In this document: piece after piece, positions 61,160-64,000 of the stretch | Numbering within the stretch: the stretch's first letter is position 1 | Layout of the letters: every line of letters begins with the position of its first letter | Assembly (NCBI RefSeq): GCF_050947335.1 | Contig: NC_134984.1 | Span: forward strand, 13,621,926 to 13,685,925 | Source of the DNA: Megachile rotundata | Taxonomy: Eukaryota; Arthropoda; Insecta; Hymenoptera; Megachilidae | DNA: 64,000 bases | Direction: 5' to 3' | Position numbers and translations under genes: made by a program | The notes under the pieces: generated by a model | What the model saw: only the letters and a program-made list of their open reading frames with translations | What the model was told of the DNA's origin: nothing | Databases searched by the model: none

Positions 61160-61545
61160 TAATTGGAGAATTTGGAGATTTTGGAGATTTTGGAAAATTT
61201 GGAGAATTTGGGGATTTTGGAGAATATAGAGAATTTGGAGAATTTGGAGAACTTAGAGAATTTAGAGAATTTAGAGAATTTAGAGATTTTTGAGAATTGG
61301 GGAAATTTGGAGAATTTTGAAAGTTTTGAAAATTTGGAGAATTTGGAGAATTTGGAGAATTTGGAGAATTTGGAGAATTTAGAGAATTTAGAGAATTTAG
61401 AGATTTTTGAGAATTGGGGAAATTTGGAGAATTTTGAAAGTTTTGAAAATTTGGAGAATTTGGAGAATTTGGAGAATTTGGAAAATTTGGAAAATTTGGA
61501 GAATTTGGAAAATTTGCAGAATTTGAATAATTAAGAATTTTTAAG
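61160..61545. repeat. 9-bp GAGAATTTG array with 117-bp higher-order copy
   Basis: GAGAATTTG units dominate. A variant block with GAGATTTTTGAGAATTGGGG starts near 61,281 and again near 61,398, 117 bp (13 units) apart. As 9 is divisible by 3, the plus strand stays open for 123 codons as ENLENLENL-like repeats; this is not regarded as a gene. Confidence 0.85.
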
Positions 61546-61549
61546 AATA

Positions 61550-62225
61550 ATTACAAATTTAGAATTTAGAATTTTTAATTATTATAAAATTTAGAAAATT
61601 TGCGAATTTTATATTTGGAAAATTTGACAAATTTGACCAATTGAAAATTTGGAAAAAGGAATCTTTTTATCTATAGAATTGAGAGTTTGAAAATTGTACC
61701 CAACTATTTTCTATCGTACCAAATGAAGTTCGCTAATTTCCAGCGGTTTTCAACATCCCACAGTTACCTCGTAACAACCCATAGCACTTAGTTACATTTC
61801 CATACGTGTTGTGTGGTGAGTAAAGGGTGCACCCACATACGAATCAGAAGGGACGATTAAGCAACTTTGTCCACGTGTCGACCCTCGTGTGTTGCCTTGG
61901 AACCAAGAGATCCTAATCGCGGTGTACGGCCACTTTGCGTCGGAAATCGAGGGTTGTCACTTAGATCCGTCACGAAAGGACAATTCCAGACCTTCGCATG
62001 ACTATGAGGTTACTTTCTTTCTTTCGTTCTTTATTTCTTTCTCTCTTTATACCTCTGACGGTCTTTTGCATAGATTTTCTATCTTTTTTACTGTTTTATT
62101 CTTCTCTTTTAGGTATCTGATTCTTTTTTCAATTATGTAAAAATAGAAAGTGTTATATTCTAATAATATTCTATCTATTCTAACGTAATTTCTAGGATTG
62201 TGAGAGTTTTTGCTTAGTGAGTTTT
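61550..62225. other. Intronic or intergenic sequence, no gene seen
   Basis: Complex sequence at 61,700-62,030 without a recognisable product. The remainder is AT-rich. Confidence 0.4.
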
Positions 62226-62234
62226 TCAAGTTCG

Positions 62235-62945
62235 TTTCTCAAGTCCTAGTCCCAAAATTATCAGTTTCACAAATTTCTAATTCCAAATTTATTGGTGATT
62301 AAAATTCCTAGTTCCAGAATTTTCAATTTTCAAAATTCCTAGTTTCAAAATTCACAATTCCCTAGATCTCAAATTACAAAATTTTGAGCTCTCCAAGTAT
62401 CAAGTTTTAAAATTCTTATATCATTAAATTGCTAGTTCATAATTTCAAATTCCCCAAATTTCTAGTTCCAAAATTCTAGATTCCAAAAATTGCTAGTTCC
62501 AAAATTCAGGATTCCCCACATTCCTAGTTCCAAAATTCAAATTTCCCAAATTCCTAATTTCTAAAATTCCAAATTCCCTAGATTCCTAGTTCTAAAATTC
62601 CAAATTTCCAAATTCCCCAAATTCTCCAAATTCCTAATTTCTAAAATTTCAAATTTCCTAGATTCCTAATTCCAAAATAAAAAATTTCCAAATTCCCCAA
62701 ATTTCCCAAATTCCCCAAATTCCCCAAATTCTCCAAATTCCTAATTTCTAAAATTTCAAATTCCCTAGATTCCTAATTCCAAAATTCTATATTCCCAAAT
62801 TCCTAGTTCCAAAATTCCACAATTCCAAATTCTCCAAATTCCCCAAATCTCCAAATTCCTAATTCTAAACTTCGAATTCCTCAAATTCCTAATTTCTAAA
62901 ATTGTAAATCCCCTAGATTCCTAGTTCCGAAATTCTAACGATAAA
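62235..62945. repeat. CCAAATTCCTAATTTCTAAAATT array
   Basis: Units of ~17-50 bp (CCCAAATTCCTAGTTCC, AAAATTTCAAATTCCCTAG) recur. Blocks such as TTTCTAAAATTTCAAATT reappear at ~62,637 and ~62,744. Pyrimidine-rich orientation on the plus strand. Confidence 0.75.
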
Positions 62946-62949
62946 AACC

Positions 62950-64000
62950 ACGAATCATTTACATCCAAAAATTAATACCTAAACGTACACTCGAAATCTT
63001 TTTCTAAAGTTACCTATTCTAAATGAAGTACTTAAGGTGCCCCATAATTAAATAATATTCGATGAAACTCGAAACAAAGAGGTAGATTTGCAAGTTATCA
63101 AAGAAACGAATTAATGATGTCTTGACGCCTGGTAGATTTATCAGAATTGCTTATCTGCCGTTATCTGATTGGAAGTGGAACGAACACAATGGCATTTTTC
63201 TTTTAATTGTCAGTACGTGACGGCTGCGCTGAATCCCAAGAGAAATTGTACCACATGTTTTTTCACCCGCAAGCATACCCTTAGGTTACATCGATCGTAT
63301 GAAAGCTTTTACATGACCACCGCCATGATGTGTTGCCGACAATTTCTCATCGTGAAAATTACACTGACCATTAAAACAACCGTCTCGCTTCTACGCGATG
63401 TGCCAAGGACGAACACATTGACTGATCAACGTTGTTGCTTTAATATTATTCCGCAGTTACGTTCAATTACTTTATCGATAATTAATCGTTTAGTCGATTA
63501 TTGTCTCGTCGTGTCGATCGAAATGATCAGGAATTCTTTGTCGATTTTTATTTTTCTAGTAACACTAAATTCTATACATATATTATTTTTGTGTATTATT
63601 ATTTATAATATACTTAGTTTATTATTTTATTGCAGTTTTCACTTGAAAATTAATTTTTAATTTTATAAGAATTTTTAACTTTATAGTCCATCAAGTTTTT
63701 TTAATTATAGTTCTTTTAAGTCTTTTCATCTGAACTGAATTTTTTGACAAGTTTTAGGTAATTTTGTTTTTATAGTGTTTGATACCCAATAGTAAGTTTT
63801 GAGTACTGAAATCTTCATTATTTTTTGTATTTCATAAAAATTTTCATGATAGTAAATTTTCAAAAATTTTTGCAACAGCAAAAATGTCTGTGCAATTTAT
63901 ATTTCTCTTTTTGTAGTTCAAAGTCGTCAACAATTAGTCACTACAATGATTGCTGTGCTGTCACACTACTGATAGATTAAAGTTTCTGATATTCAAATTG
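62950..64000. other. Right end of the window, no gene assigned
   Basis: A 163-aa frame (63,169-63,660) has a mixed, hydrophobic C-terminal half that follows from TTATT-rich DNA, with no start context, domain or splice partner. The RBM24-like last coding exon should lie beyond this edge. Confidence 0.35.

Noticed and set aside
61163..61534. 123-aa ENLENLENL frame, coiled-coil-like
   Set aside because: It is the direct translation of a 9-bp repeat; no signal, domain or splice structure.
63169..63660. 163-aa frame near the right edge
   Set aside because: The composition follows base content, the hydrophobic half comes from T-rich DNA, and no family is recognised.
52685..64000. Search for the C-terminal RBM24-like coding exon
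   Set aside because: No Tyr/Pro/Ala-rich frame with a matching acceptor (phase 2) was seen; the exon presumably lies beyond the window.
1..64000. tRNA, rRNA or well-known insect microRNA genes
   Set aside because: No tRNA B-box-like arms in context, no rRNA segments, and none of the common microRNA sequences I know were seen by eye. A covariance-model scan would be needed to exclude them.

Overview
The window looks like nuclear DNA from an insect, most likely a hymenopteran and plausibly a bee. It is very AT-rich, has compact spliced genes with GT-AG introns and AATAAA signals, and carries three recognisable conserved animal genes: MED30, Gemin7 and an RBM24/RBM38-type RNA-binding protein. 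The order is inferred from general character; no marker for genus or species was found. There are no operons, CRISPR arrays, prokaryotic genes, or rRNA or tRNA genes that I can see.

Layout. 1-2.5 kb is AT-rich non-coding DNA with two small tandem repeats. 2.6-6.66 kb is a six-exon gene for a secreted glycine-rich structural protein (348 aa); its fourth intron holds a large 16-bp minisatellite. 6.7-19.2 kb has no convincing gene but many tandem arrays, including a 27-bp/135-bp hierarchical array and a roughly 121-bp array built on a GGCAATATAACG-like sequence. 19.2-24.45 kb is a four-exon secreted orphan (281 aa) with a very clear TATA/Inr promoter. 25.58-26.25 kb (minus) is an intronless six-cysteine secreted orphan (224 aa). 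27.9-29.05 kb is MED30 and 29.08-29.75 kb (minus) is Gemin7, converging tail to tail. 30.2-31.8 kb and 32.27-33.36 kb are two more secreted orphans (388 and 185 aa). 33.4-45.6 kb is repeat-rich intergenic DNA with islands of complex sequence. From about 45.7 kb onward lies the RBM24-like gene: a GC-rich possible 5' region, three coding exons (47.8, 49.6 and 52.6 kb), and a last intron that reaches the end of the window.

The genes fall into two groups. MED30 (Mediator), Gemin7 (SMN complex, snRNP assembly) and the RBM24-like protein (mRNA binding) are conserved nuclear or RNA-related genes. The other five all encode secreted, low-complexity or disordered proteins I cannot match to a described family. 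Four of the five have the same architecture: a short signal-peptide exon ending in phase 1. Two share an acidic E-D-E-x-Y-K-Y motif and first exons of exactly 82 nt. This cluster is the best candidate for an undescribed lineage-specific system.

The rest of the sequence is dominated by short-period tandem arrays with AAATTCCC- or GGGAATTT-like units in both orientations, plus remnants of at least two non-autonomous DNA transposon families with TA target sites. Most long open frames in the window fall inside these arrays and are artefacts of the repeat period.
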